64,000 nt of DNA. Source: Bin16 sp965206315 (GTDB lineage Bacteria; Chloroflexota; Dehalococcoidia; Lucifugimonadales; Australimonadaceae). The stretch's first letter is position 1. Each line of letters begins with the position of its first letter. Of this stretch, positions 7,191 through 15,933 are shown in pieces. Where the stretch lies: positions 2,108,001 to 2,172,000 of the forward strand of contig OZ242210.1 of assembly GCA_965206315.1 (NCBI GenBank). Direction: 5' to 3'. Under the pieces are notes generated by a model. The model was not told where the DNA came from. It saw only the letters and a program-made list of their open reading frames with translations, and did not search any database. The position numbers and the translations under genes were made by a program.

Positions 7191-9401
7191 ATGACGGCTC
7201 GTATCGACGCACTGCTGGAAGGGCTGAACCCGCCGCAACGCCAGGCCGTCCAATGCGTGGATGGGCCGCTGCTCATCGTGGCGGGGCCGGGCTCCGGCAA
7301 GACGCGCGTCATCACGCACCGCATCGCCTACCTCAACCGGCACGTTGGCATCAGCCCTTGGCGCATCGCTGCGGTGACGTTCACGAACCGCGCCGCGCGG
7401 GAGATGCGGAACAGGCTCGCGGCGCTGATGGGCGACGGTGCGCAGCGCCTCACAGCCGGAACGTTTCATGCACTCTGCGCCTCGGTCCTCCGCCGCGACG
7501 GCGAGGTCATCGGCATCCCGCCCGACTACGTCATCATGGACGATGAAGACCAGATGAACCTGATCAAGCAGTCCATGGAGCAGTTGCAGCTGGACCCGAA
7601 GCGTTTCCCGCCGCGCTCGGTGCTCTCTGCGATAAGCCGCGCAAAGTCCCAACTCCTCGGGCCGGATGCCCTCGCAGCGAAAGCCGACGGCTACTACGAC
7701 GAGGTCGTCCACCGCGTCTTCGCAGCGTACCAGGCGTCACTCGCTCGAAGTCATGGGGTGGACTTCGACGATCTGCTCGGGAAGGCAGTCGAACTGTTCC
7801 GGCGTGCACCTGAGGTTCGCGACAGGTGGCAGGAGCGGTTCATCCACTTCATGGTGGACGAGTTCCAGGACACGAATACGGCGCAGTACGAGATCGCGCG
7901 GCTGCTCGCGGGCAAGCATCGCAACCTCGCCGTCGTGGGCGATCCCGACCAGTCCATCTACTCATGGCGCAATGCCGACATCCGCAACATCCTCTCGTTC
8001 AAGAAGGACTACCCGGACGCGACGGTCGTCGCACTCTCGCAGAACTACCGCTCCACACGCACCATCCTGGAGGCTTCACGGCACGTCATCCGCGCGAACA
8101 GCCAGCGCATCGAGCAGGAGCTGTTCACGGAGAACGGACAGGGCGTGCCCATCCGCATCGCCGACACCTACACCGAAGAGGAGGAGGCCCAGGAAGTCAT
8201 CCGCGAGGTGCAGCGCCTCATGGAGCACGAGGGCGTAACGCTTCGCGACTGTGTCGTGACGTACCGGGTGAACGCTCAGTCCCGCGCACTGGAAGAGGCG
8301 TGCCTGCGCTACGGCATGCCCTACAAGATCGTGGGAGGCGTACGCTTCTACCAGCGGCGCGAGGTGAAAGACCTGATCTGCTACCTCCGCCTCCTCGAGA
8401 ACCCCTTCGACGAAGTGAGCCTCACCCGCGTCATCAACGTTCCGGCTAGAGGTATCGGCAAACGCACGGTGGACGAACTGCTTGCCTGGGCGAACTCACG
8501 GGAGATTCCGGCCTACACCGGGCTGCAGATGCTGGAGAGCGAGGACTACCCCTCACCTTTCGACGCGCGCCAGAAGCGGCAGCTCACCGGGTTCCTCTCC
8601 TTGCTGAATGGGTTGAGCGCCCTCAAACCGGAGATGGAGTTGCCGCAACTCATCGACGAGGTGCTGGAGCAGTCCGGCCTCCACCGGGCCATCTTGGAGT
8701 CCGACGACCCGGACGCAGAGGACCGGCTGGAGAACCTGCGGGAACTGCGCGGGTTGAGCGCCGAGTTCGCGGATGCACCAGCCGAGGAGAGCCTTCCTGC
8801 CTTCCTGGAGCGCATCGCCCTCGTATCGGACCAGGACGTGCTGGACGAGGATGAGCAGCAGTACATCACGCTCATCACCCTCCACCAGATCAAGGGGCTT
8901 GAGTTTCCCGTCGTGTTCATCACCGGGATGGAGGACGGCGTACTGCCGCACATGCGCTCCATAGACGACCCCGACCAGCTGGAGGAAGAGCGGCGCATCG
9001 CGTACGTGGGCATGACGCGGGCGCGCGACCGGCTCTACCTCTTCCGGTCGCTGCGACGGCGCATGTTCGGCTCGTTCGGGTCATCGCGCCGCTCCCGCTT
9101 CCTGAAAGACATCCCGTTCGAACTCACCGAGGCTCCGGAGCGCGGGCAGCGATACGGGAACGGCGACACAGGCCGGCCCGAACGCGAACTCGCGGCTGTG
9201 GGCGCGGACGGCGCTCCGGTGCAGGCGCCGCCGTTCAAGACGGGCGAGAAGGTGACGCACCCGGTCTTCGGACTCGGCATCGTCGTAGACTGCAGTCCGC
9301 GCCCCGGCGACTACGAGGTGACGGTCGCGTTCCCCGGCAACCAGGGCGTGAAGCGCATCCTCCACAGCTACGGCAAACTCGAAGGAGTACAACGCTCGTG
9401 A
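7191..9401 (+). CDS. UvrD/PcrA-type superfamily 1 DNA helicase
   Basis: 736 aa, full length for PcrA. Motif I is AGPGSGKTRVITHRIAYL (about 32-49), motif Ia VTFTNRAAREM, motif II VDEFQDTN (about 223), motif III GDPDQSIYSWRNAD, motif IV QNYRST and motif V/VI TLHQIKGLEFPVVF with YVGMTRARD. The C-terminus has the Tudor-like segment EKVTHPVFGLGIVV that contacts RNA polymerase. It is a 3'-5' helicase for repair and replication restart. It begins 3 bases after the amidohydrolase stop; its own stop overlaps the next gene (GTGA). Confidence 0.95.
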   Translation: MTARIDALLEGLNPPQRQAVQCVDGPLLIVAGPGSGKTRVITHRIAYLNRHVGISPWRIAAVTFTNRAAREMRNRLAALMGDGAQRLTAGTFHALCASVLRRDGEVIGIPPDYVIMDDEDQMNLIKQSMEQLQLDPKRFPPRSVLSAISRAKSQLLGPDALAAKADGYYDEVVHRVFAAYQASLARSHGVDFDDLLGKAVELFRRAPEVRDRWQERFIHFMVDEFQDTNTAQYEIARLLAGKHRNLAVVGDPDQSIYSWRNADIRNILSFKKDYPDATVVALSQNYRSTRTILEASRHVIRANSQRIEQELFTENGQGVPIRIADTYTEEEEAQEVIREVQRLMEHEGVTLRDCVVTYRVNAQSRALEEACLRYGMPYKIVGGVRFYQRREVKDLICYLRLLENPFDEVSLTRVINVPARGIGKRTVDELLAWANSREIPAYTGLQMLESEDYPSPFDARQKRQLTGFLSLLNGLSALKPEMELPQLIDEVLEQSGLHRAILESDDPDAEDRLENLRELRGLSAEFADAPAEESLPAFLERIALVSDQDVLDEDEQQYITLITLHQIKGLEFPVVFITGMEDGVLPHMRSIDDPDQLEEERRIAYVGMTRARDRLYLFRSLRRRMFGSFGSSRRSRFLKDIPFELTEAPERGQRYGNGDTGRPERELAAVGADGAPVQAPPFKTGEKVTHPVFGLGIVVDCSPRPGDYEVTVAFPGNQGVKRILHSYGKLEGVQRS

Positions 9402-10111
9402 GCGCCCTGCTCTCCATAGTCATCCCTGCCTATAACGAACAGGAGCGTATACGCCCTACGCTGGAGGAGTACGTCGAGCACTTCCGCAGCTGGTACGAGG
9501 GCGATTTCGAGATCGTCGTCGTGCTGAACGGCTGTCGAGACAACACGCGAGGGGTCGTGGAGGAGGTCGCAGCATCCGCGCCGGAGGTGCGGCTTGCCGA
9601 GTTCGCCGCGCCGCTCGGGAAGGGCGGGGCGCTCCGCGAGGGGCTGGCGCTCGCGGAGGGTTCGCTCATCCTGTTCGTCGACGCAGACAACATGGTGCGC
9701 GCGCCGGAGGCTGCGAAGCTGGTCGATGCGCTCGAAGAGCACGACATCGCCATCGGCGACAGGTTTCACGGTCAGGACGAGGAAGAGGGCAAATCCCGTT
9801 CGCGCCGGTTCGTCAGCAAGGCGTCGCGGCTTTGGGTGCGCCGGTTCCTCAGCCTGCCGTATTCGGACACGCAGTGCGGGGCCAAGGCGTTGCGTGCCGA
9901 GGCGTGGCGCACCATCGCCCCGCACATCCGCGAGAATGGCTGGGCGTTCGACCTCGATCTGCTCGGTCACGCGGAGCGGCTGGGTTGCTCTATCGTGGAC
10001 GTGCCCGTGCGGTGGCAGCACATCGCGGAAGGCTCCAAGGTGCAGGCGTGGCGCGACGCCCCTGCCACGTTCCTTGCCACCTTCCGCATCAGGTCGCGGA
10101 TGCGGAAGTAG
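9398..10111 (+). CDS. Glycosyltransferase family 2 (DPG synthase/ALG5-like)
   Basis: 237 aa GT-A fold. The N-terminus LSIVIPAYNEQERI and the D-x-D-like FVDADNM are the nucleotide-sugar site. GDRFHGQDE and the DTQCGAKALR segment resemble dolichyl-phosphate beta-glucosyltransferase relatives. It probably moves a sugar from a nucleotide donor to a polyprenyl phosphate. The GTG start overlaps the helicase stop by 4 bases (GTGA). Its end overlaps the end of the convergent GT2 gene by 23 bases. No transmembrane segment is seen. Confidence 0.85.
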   Translation: MSALLSIVIPAYNEQERIRPTLEEYVEHFRSWYEGDFEIVVVLNGCRDNTRGVVEEVAASAPEVRLAEFAAPLGKGGALREGLALAEGSLILFVDADNMVRAPEAAKLVDALEEHDIAIGDRFHGQDEEEGKSRSRRFVSKASRLWVRRFLSLPYSDTQCGAKALRAEAWRTIAPHIRENGWAFDLDLLGHAERLGCSIVDVPVRWQHIAEGSKVQAWRDAPATFLATFRIRSRMRK

Positions 10112-10883
10112 CCGAAGCCCGGCGCAACCTGCGAGGGGCAAGTCGGAGGCAGAGCACCGCGAGTGCAAGCGCCTCCCGTGCGTCCGCCTTCGAAACTCCC
10201 GCGTAGCGGTTCTGAAAGACGATGGGCGACTCGTGCACCCGCAGTCCCCGGTACACCGCGAGCAACTCCAGCAGCCACTTGAACCCGCGCGACGAGTACC
10301 GCGTCGGCATCTGCGTGAGCAGTTCGCGCCGGCAGAGCGCGTAGCCCGTCAGTACGTCGCGCTGGGGCAGTACGAGCATGATGCGCACGCCGGTGTTCAG
10401 TACCCGGCTGATCAGCCGTCGCACCAGCGGCTGGTGGGCGAACGACCCGCCGCGCACGTAACGGGAGCCGATGATCACGTCGCAGCCGTCCTCGGCGCGG
10501 GCGAGCATCTCCGGCAGGAGCTCAGGGTCGTGAGAGAGGTCGGCGTCCATGACTGCGACGAGACGCCCTCGTGCCTTCGCCGCTCCCGCGAATACCGCGC
10601 TCGCAAGTCCTGCCTTGCCTGACCGCTCCACGAGCCGTACGCGCGCGTCGGATGCCGCCATCCCGCGCACCGCGTCTGCCGTGCCGTCGGGGCTCCCATC
10701 GTCGACCACGATCACTTCGCAGTGAACGTCCTGGAGGATGTCGAGGAGTCTCGGCACGAGTACGGACACGTTCTCGCGCTCGTTGTACGTCGGGAGGATG
10801 ACTGAAAGCAGGGGTTCGGGTGCGGCGGCCACGGCAGGTTCCGGCGGGAGTATAGGAGCGCTCCGCGACGGCGGACAAGGCAT
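10089..10883 (-). CDS. Glycosyltransferase family 2 (polyprenol-phosphate mannosyltransferase-like)
   Basis: 264 aa. SVILPTYNERENV, VVDDGSPDGTAD and VMDADLSHDPELLPEM are the DPM1-type donor-binding blocks, followed by GSRYVRGG. This matches soluble polyprenol monophosphomannose synthases, which make the lipid-linked sugar used by GT-C enzymes. Such GT-C-like membrane proteins occur in this window at 50888-56905. The hydrophobic C-terminal helices of longer DPM synthases are absent. The gene is divergent from the nucleotidyltransferase at 10932, only 48 bases away, suggesting a shared promoter region. Confidence 0.85.
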   Translation of the reverse strand: MPCPPSRSAPILPPEPAVAAAPEPLLSVILPTYNERENVSVLVPRLLDILQDVHCEVIVVDDGSPDGTADAVRGMAASDARVRLVERSGKAGLASAVFAGAAKARGRLVAVMDADLSHDPELLPEMLARAEDGCDVIIGSRYVRGGSFAHQPLVRRLISRVLNTGVRIMLVLPQRDVLTGYALCRRELLTQMPTRYSSRGFKWLLELLAVYRGLRVHESPIVFQNRYAGVSKADAREALALAVLCLRLAPRRLRRASATSASAT

Positions 10884-10931
10884 CTGCGGCCGCGTTTACC
10901 TGCCTCTCGTCAGCCCGATAGACTACGCGGC

Positions 10932-11639
10932 GTGAGTACAACAGCCCAACCGAAGACCGCACTGGTGCTCGCCGGAGGCAAGGGCGAGCGCCTCTGGCCG
11001 CTCACGCAGGACAGGCCGAAGCCGATGGTGGAGGTCAACGGCAGGCCGATCGTCGAGCACCACCTCGTCTGGCTGCGGGCAAACGGGGTCGAGCGCGCGT
11101 TCCTGCTGACCGGCTACATGCACGAGGTCATCGCCGAGCACTTCTCCGTCCCGCGCGTCGATGGACTGGACGTGAGCTGCATCGCGGAGGCGTCGCCGCT
11201 CGGACGTGGCGGCGCGTACAAGAACGGCTACCGCGAAGCCGGGCTGTCCGACCCCACGGTTATCGCAACGAACGGCGACGTGCTCACGGACCAGCCGCTC
11301 GCTCCGCTGGTCGAGGCGCACGAGCGGGCTGAGGCCCTCGCGACTGTCCTGCTCACGCCCATGATTAGCCCGTTCGGGATCGTCGAGACAGACGGCGGGC
11401 TGGTGACCGGCTTCAGGGAGAAGCCGCCGCTGCCGTACTGGATCAACGCGGGGGTGTACGTGCTGACGCGGGAGGCGATCGCACGCTTCCCGGACGTTGG
11501 CGACCACGAGACGGAGACGTTCCCCGCGCTGGCGTCTGAGGGGCGCCTGGCCGCGTTCGAGAGCGGCGCGTACTGGAAGTCCGTCGAATCGCAGAAAGAC
11601 CTGCGCGAGGCCGGTGAGCGTCTGGCGCAGGTATCGTAG
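10932..11639 (+). CDS. Sugar-1-phosphate nucleotidyltransferase (GDP-mannose pyrophosphorylase-like)
   Basis: 235 aa. The signature LAGGKGERLWPLTQDRPKPM (about residues 12-31) is the nucleotide-binding G-G-x-G-x-R-L and K-P-x pattern. ATNGDVLTD is the metal site. It makes a nucleotide sugar from a sugar-1-phosphate and NTP. The enzyme is short, lacking the left-handed helix or C-terminal domain of GlmU and ManC. With the two GT2 genes it forms a small polyprenol-sugar set. Start is GTG 10932. The exact sugar is not known. Confidence 0.85.
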   Translation: MSTTAQPKTALVLAGGKGERLWPLTQDRPKPMVEVNGRPIVEHHLVWLRANGVERAFLLTGYMHEVIAEHFSVPRVDGLDVSCIAEASPLGRGGAYKNGYREAGLSDPTVIATNGDVLTDQPLAPLVEAHERAEALATVLLTPMISPFGIVETDGGLVTGFREKPPLPYWINAGVYVLTREAIARFPDVGDHETETFPALASEGRLAAFESGAYWKSVESQKDLREAGERLAQVS

Positions 11640-11663
11640 GAGCGGCGCGGCAGCCCCTCGTGC

Positions 11664-11669
11664 TAGAAT
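11664..11669 (+). promoter_or_regulatory. Extended -10 element for tRNA-Pro
   Basis: TGCTAGAAT is an extended -10 (TGn plus TAGAAT) located 36 bases before the tRNA 5' end. No clear -35 is present, which is usual for extended -10 promoters. Function is inferred from position. Confidence 0.4.
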
Positions 11670-11705
11670 CGAGGAGGCGGCCTTCCGTGAGGCCGCTTCC
11701 CACGT

Positions 11706-11782
11706 CGGGGAGTAGCGCAGTCCGGTAGCGCGCTACGTTCGGGACGTAGAGGCCCCGGGTTCAAATCCCGGCTCCCCGACCA
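11706..11782 (+). tRNA. tRNA-Pro (anticodon CGG), CCA encoded
   Basis: Complete cloverleaf: acceptor CGGGGAG/CTCCCCG, D stem GCGC/GCGC, anticodon stem CTACG/CGTAG around TTCGGGA (anticodon CGG), T arm CCGGG-TTCAAAT-CCCGG and encoded ACCA. The sequence directly downstream changes to a lower-GC style carrying the SbcD/SbcC-like pair, so this tRNA 3' end may be an insertion point. No second copy of the tRNA 3' end was found in the window. Confidence 0.96.
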
Positions 11783-11831
11783 GTTCCTTCTTCACCGTAC
11801 AACTGTACCTATGGCGTAGTATGCTCTTCCC

Positions 11832-12938
11832 ATGAAGATCGTGCACTTCGCAGACCTTCATCTCGACGCGGCGTTTGCTTGGTGTGGAGCTGTTGGCAAG
11901 GCCGCTCGCCAGCGGCGGCAAGCACTCAGAGAAGTTTTTCGCGCCATCACTCGCCTTTCTCGGGACATCAACGCTGACGCGCTCTTCTGCGGCGGAGACC
12001 TCTACGAACACGAACGCGCTACCCGTGACACCGCCGCATTCCTTCGGCAGACTTTCGCAGACCTCCACCCTATCCGGGTCTACATTGCCCCTGGCAACCA
12101 CGACTGGTATGGACCTCAGAGTATCTACGCCACGGAGGAGTGGAGCGAGAACGTCCACATCTTCTCTGAGCCGCACCTCCAACCGGTTGCGCTCGCTCCT
12201 GGTATAACCCTGTGGGGTGCAGCACACTGCGCCCCAGCAAACACCAGCAACTTTCTTACCGACTTCTCGGTGGATGGCCCTGGGGTGCACATTGCACTAT
12301 TCCATGGCTCAGAGAATGCTTGGTTTGGCGAGCAGGAGGAGGGCAAGCAGCCCCACGCTCCCTTCGACGCGGCGGACATTCCTCGTGCTGGCATTCACCA
12401 CGCCTTTCTGGGCCACTACCATCGTCCGAAAGACGCCGAACGCCATACATACCCCGGCAATCCCGATCCGCTCCAATTCGGTGAGGACGGTTCCCGCGCT
12501 CCTGTAATTGCTGAAATTGCTCCGGATGGCTCTATCACTAGGGAGCGTCGCGTCGTTGCCGTCACCCGCGTGCATGACATTGCGCTTGACGTTACCGGCT
12601 GCGAGACGCAGCAGCAGGTGCGCGATGCCCTGAGTAAGCGAATCTCCGGGCTCGACGGGGTCGTTCGTCTTACGGTTAGCGGTGACATGGAAAAGTCAGT
12701 CGACGTCTCTGAATCCTTCTTGCGCGAGGCCCTGCAGGACACCTTTGATGCAGCCCAGATTCGCTCAGAAGGATTACGTCCCGCGTACGATTTCGAGGTG
12801 ATTCGCGCAGAGCCTACCGTGCGCGGCCAGTTCGTCTCGGATGTGCTCGACGCTGGCTTATCACCTGACGAAGAACGTCGGGTCCTCACGACTGGTCTTC
12901 GCGCCCTCGAGGGACGCAGCGACTTGGAAGTGCTTTGA
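11832..12938 (+). CDS. SbcD/YhaO-like DNA repair metallophosphoesterase
   Basis: 368 aa. The metal-binding blocks are in order: HFADLHLD (D8, H10), GGDLYEH, GNHDWYG and GHYHRP, as in the Mre11/SbcD/YhaO nucleases. The rest is a C-terminal domain that would pair with the ATPase encoded next; the two genes overlap by one base (TGATG). Expected role: Mn-dependent nuclease subunit acting on DNA ends. GC and codon choice are lower than in upstream genes (many CT-ending codons), suggesting transfer. No Shine-Dalgarno is seen; a TAGTAT lies only 10 bases before ATG. Confidence 0.88.
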   Translation: MKIVHFADLHLDAAFAWCGAVGKAARQRRQALREVFRAITRLSRDINADALFCGGDLYEHERATRDTAAFLRQTFADLHPIRVYIAPGNHDWYGPQSIYATEEWSENVHIFSEPHLQPVALAPGITLWGAAHCAPANTSNFLTDFSVDGPGVHIALFHGSENAWFGEQEEGKQPHAPFDAADIPRAGIHHAFLGHYHRPKDAERHTYPGNPDPLQFGEDGSRAPVIAEIAPDGSITRERRVVAVTRVHDIALDVTGCETQQQVRDALSKRISGLDGVVRLTVSGDMEKSVDVSESFLREALQDTFDAAQIRSEGLRPAYDFEVIRAEPTVRGQFVSDVLDAGLSPDEERRVLTTGLRALEGRSDLEVL

Positions 12939-15844
12939 TGCGCTTTGAGTCGGTTCGAGCCCACGCCTTTGGACCCTTCCGCAACGAGTCCTTGGAACTA
13001 TCTCGTGGCATGAATGTCATCTATGGACCGAACGAAGCAGGCAAATCGTCTTGGCACGCTGCCCTCTACGCCGGCCTCTGCGGGATGCGAAGAGGAAGAG
13101 GCCAGCCGCTGAAAGACGACAAGGAGTTTGCGGACCGCCACAGACCTTGGGACAATGCAAGTAGCCCTTGGGATGTCGGTGTCGTCGTCTCCCTTGCCAA
13201 CGGACGCCGCGTCGAACTGCGCCACGACTTGGTCTCGCGCACTGGCAAGGCGCAAGATGACGACCTCGCGGGGCGTGACTACTCGCACGAGATTCCCTAC
13301 GACGGTGCCCCTGATGGCTCTCGCTGGATTGGTCTCAACCGCAAGACATTTCTCTCGACTGCTTGCGTTCGTCAATCTGACCTCCTCGGCTTGATTGAGG
13401 AACCCGCGTCTCTCCAACGCGACCTGCAACGCGCTGCTGCTAGTGCTGGCTCCGCTGATACCACTGCTGCCGCTGCCCTCCAACGTCTGAATGACTACCG
13501 CAGAGAGTTCGTTGGCAGCGACCGTGCCTCAAGCAAGAGGCCTCTACGGAGCACAGCTGCTGCGGTCAACAGTACTCGGTCGGCATTGGATGACGCCCGG
13601 TCGCAACATGCTGACTACCTGCGTCGGCTACAGGAAATCAATGCGCTCGAATCGAACGCAAACGGAGCGCAGAGTAGAGTTGATGCCGCCCGTGCTGTAC
13701 TCGCACAGCGGGAAGCCGACGCTGCGCATCACCGCATGGAGCGTGCACGGGAACTAAACTCCCTCTTTCCTGATGGTCCGCCACGCCCCTCCAGCGAACG
13801 CGACGAGCGAGCCGAGAAGGTGACCGCGGCTCTCACCACGTGGAACGACCGCCCTTCGCTCGATTACCTCCTCGGAGACACGGCGGAGGAGTTGCAGGTG
13901 CAGATTGCAGATTCCGACAGCCGTATTGCCGCCCAACGCGCTGCCGTGGCGGAGCGAGAAGCCAACGATGCGCATCTTCGCATCGAGCGTGCGAAAGACC
14001 TTCACGCCCTCTTCCCCGAAGGACCGCCCTATGTCACGGATCGTGACCGTCAGCGCGAGCAGGCTGTGATGAGCGCTCTCTCGGCTTGGGAGACCTCGCC
14101 GCTTCTCCAAGAACCAGTAGGTCCGAGTGTGGAGGATCTGGAACGCGAACTCGCTGGCCTGGACAGTTGGAAGACCGCTTCACCTGTCGGCTGGCAACCG
14201 CGAATGCTCGTGCGGACGCTGCCGTCCGCTTTCCTGATTGGTACAGGGGCCATCGCTGCCTTGCTTGTCCCGGAGTACCGAGTCCTCGGGTTGGTGGCTG
14301 CTGCGCTCGGCCTTGTCAGCGGGCTTGTGCTTGGAGTGCTGATGCTCCTGGGCCTACGCAAGCGAAGCACCAGCGCCGCCGAGGAGGCAGTTTTCGTAGC
14401 GCGGCGCAACGCTACCCTCGAACGACTTGAAGCGCGCGTTGTTCAACAGAACCGCTACGACGCCGACCGAATTCGCTACGACGAAACCCTATTGAGTTTG
14501 AAGAAGGCAGCGGAAGCCTGTGGCATCGACAAAAATGATCCAGAGGCCCAAGCTCAGGAGCTACGCGATTGGCAGGACGCGCGCGAAGCGGCGGAGCACG
14601 AACGCGTTAGCCGTGCTGCCCAATGGGACGACCTGCAAGGGTTACTCGCTGGGCAGAGCCTTGCCGAGGTCGCTGCTGAGGCCGAGCGTTTCCGGAGGCG
14701 TGCTGACGGTCTCATTGCCACAGTCGACCCTAGCTTGCTCAACGACGCGCGCAAGTCGGGCGTTACAGCCGAGCAACTCCTTGAATTCGAACACGAGGCC
14801 GTCGAGGAGCGCAGCGCCTTGGAAGAGCGACGTGGCAAGCGCCTTGCTGCTGAGGAGCAGCACCGCAAAGATGCAGCCATAGTCGCCGTCGCAGTTGACG
14901 GCCTCCGCAGCGCTGCCATTTCCGTTAGCGTACCTACCCATGACGAGCCGGACGCTTTAGCCGAGGCGCTCGTGGCATGGCAGGATCGCCGTAAGGCGAA
15001 CATAGCGGAATCGCAGCAGCGCAGCGAACAGTGGGACGAACTTCAGCAACTGCTGGGCGAACGCTCCCTCCCCGAACTCGCAACCCTAGCTAAGCGCCTT
15101 CAGACAGAAGCCGAAGCCAAAATCGCTCGCCTGCTGGGTGAACCTGCCGGCGCACAAATGCTCGCTGCTGCCCGCGAGAGCGATTTCACCGCCGACGAAC
15201 TGGCAAACCTAGACGAAGACGCCCGAGTCGCACGTGAGGAATTTACTACCACGCGTGGCGAGCTTACCTCGCACGCTCGAACGCTACCGAATGTCGCTGA
15301 TGCTGAAGACGCCTTTGACACCGCTGAGCGTGAGCATGACCGCATCGTGCGACTCGACGCGACCTTGGCAAAGGCTATCGACTTCCTTGAAAAGGCGAGG
15401 GATCGTGCTCATCGCACCATTGCTCCTGAACTGCGCTCCACCGTTCTTGAATGGCTCTCGCACGTCACTAACGGTCGCTATATGGACTGCCGTGTCGACC
15501 CGGCATCGCTGCGGGTGGACGTTAGTGGAGTGGACGGTCATCGGTACCCCGCCAGACTGCTCTCCCACGGGACGGCTGAGCAGGTGTATCTGCTGCTGCG
15601 GCTGGCGATGGCGCGACACATGACTGCGGAAGGAGAGGTCTGCCCCCTGATACTCGACGACGTGGTGAGCGCGTCCGACGCTGAGCGAAAGCGGGTTGTG
15701 CTGGAGACGCTGCTCGCCATCAGCGAGTCCACGCAGGTGATTCTGTTCACGCATGAGAACGACGTATGCGCGTGGGCGGAGGAACGGTTGGCGGAACCGC
15801 ACAACCGGCTTATCAAGCTTGATCCTCCCAGTGTTCCTGCGTAG
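12938..15844 (+). CDS. SbcC/YhaN-like SMC-family ATPase with internal duplications and a TM hairpin
   Basis: 968 aa. The N-terminus has Walker A (YGPNEAGKSS, about 29-38). The C-terminus has the ABC-type signature RLLSHGTAEQVYLL, Walker B PLILDDVVSASD and the switch His in FTHENDV. The middle is long coiled coil with no CxxC zinc hook; instead a hydrophobic hairpin lies at about 427-473, as in YhaN. Two in-frame duplications flank it: an 82-residue unit (from residues 256 and 338) and a 136-residue unit (from 545 and 681). ATG 12938 was chosen over TTG 12935 because it forms TGATG with the nuclease gene. Probable role: ATP-driven partner of the nuclease in DNA-end processing. Confidence 0.85.
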   Translation: MRFESVRAHAFGPFRNESLELSRGMNVIYGPNEAGKSSWHAALYAGLCGMRRGRGQPLKDDKEFADRHRPWDNASSPWDVGVVVSLANGRRVELRHDLVSRTGKAQDDDLAGRDYSHEIPYDGAPDGSRWIGLNRKTFLSTACVRQSDLLGLIEEPASLQRDLQRAAASAGSADTTAAAALQRLNDYRREFVGSDRASSKRPLRSTAAAVNSTRSALDDARSQHADYLRRLQEINALESNANGAQSRVDAARAVLAQREADAAHHRMERARELNSLFPDGPPRPSSERDERAEKVTAALTTWNDRPSLDYLLGDTAEELQVQIADSDSRIAAQRAAVAEREANDAHLRIERAKDLHALFPEGPPYVTDRDRQREQAVMSALSAWETSPLLQEPVGPSVEDLERELAGLDSWKTASPVGWQPRMLVRTLPSAFLIGTGAIAALLVPEYRVLGLVAAALGLVSGLVLGVLMLLGLRKRSTSAAEEAVFVARRNATLERLEARVVQQNRYDADRIRYDETLLSLKKAAEACGIDKNDPEAQAQELRDWQDAREAAEHERVSRAAQWDDLQGLLAGQSLAEVAAEAERFRRRADGLIATVDPSLLNDARKSGVTAEQLLEFEHEAVEERSALEERRGKRLAAEEQHRKDAAIVAVAVDGLRSAAISVSVPTHDEPDALAEALVAWQDRRKANIAESQQRSEQWDELQQLLGERSLPELATLAKRLQTEAEAKIARLLGEPAGAQMLAAARESDFTADELANLDEDARVAREEFTTTRGELTSHARTLPNVADAEDAFDTAEREHDRIVRLDATLAKAIDFLEKARDRAHRTIAPELRSTVLEWLSHVTNGRYMDCRVDPASLRVDVSGVDGHRYPARLLSHGTAEQVYLLLRLAMARHMTAEGEVCPLILDDVVSASDAERKRVVLETLLAISESTQVILFTHENDVCAWAEERLAEPHNRLIKLDPPSVPA

Positions 15845-15933
15845 CCCTAGACTACAAGGACTACAAACTTGCTGCGCGTTTGCGCGCGGGGAGTGGTATG
15901 CTTGCGCCGAAAGCCCGCCAGGGAGGGTAGAAG

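Noticed and set aside
11706..15844. Integrated element using tRNA-Pro as attachment site
   Set aside because: No copy of the tRNA 3' end and no integrase was found downstream, so only lower GC and position support it.
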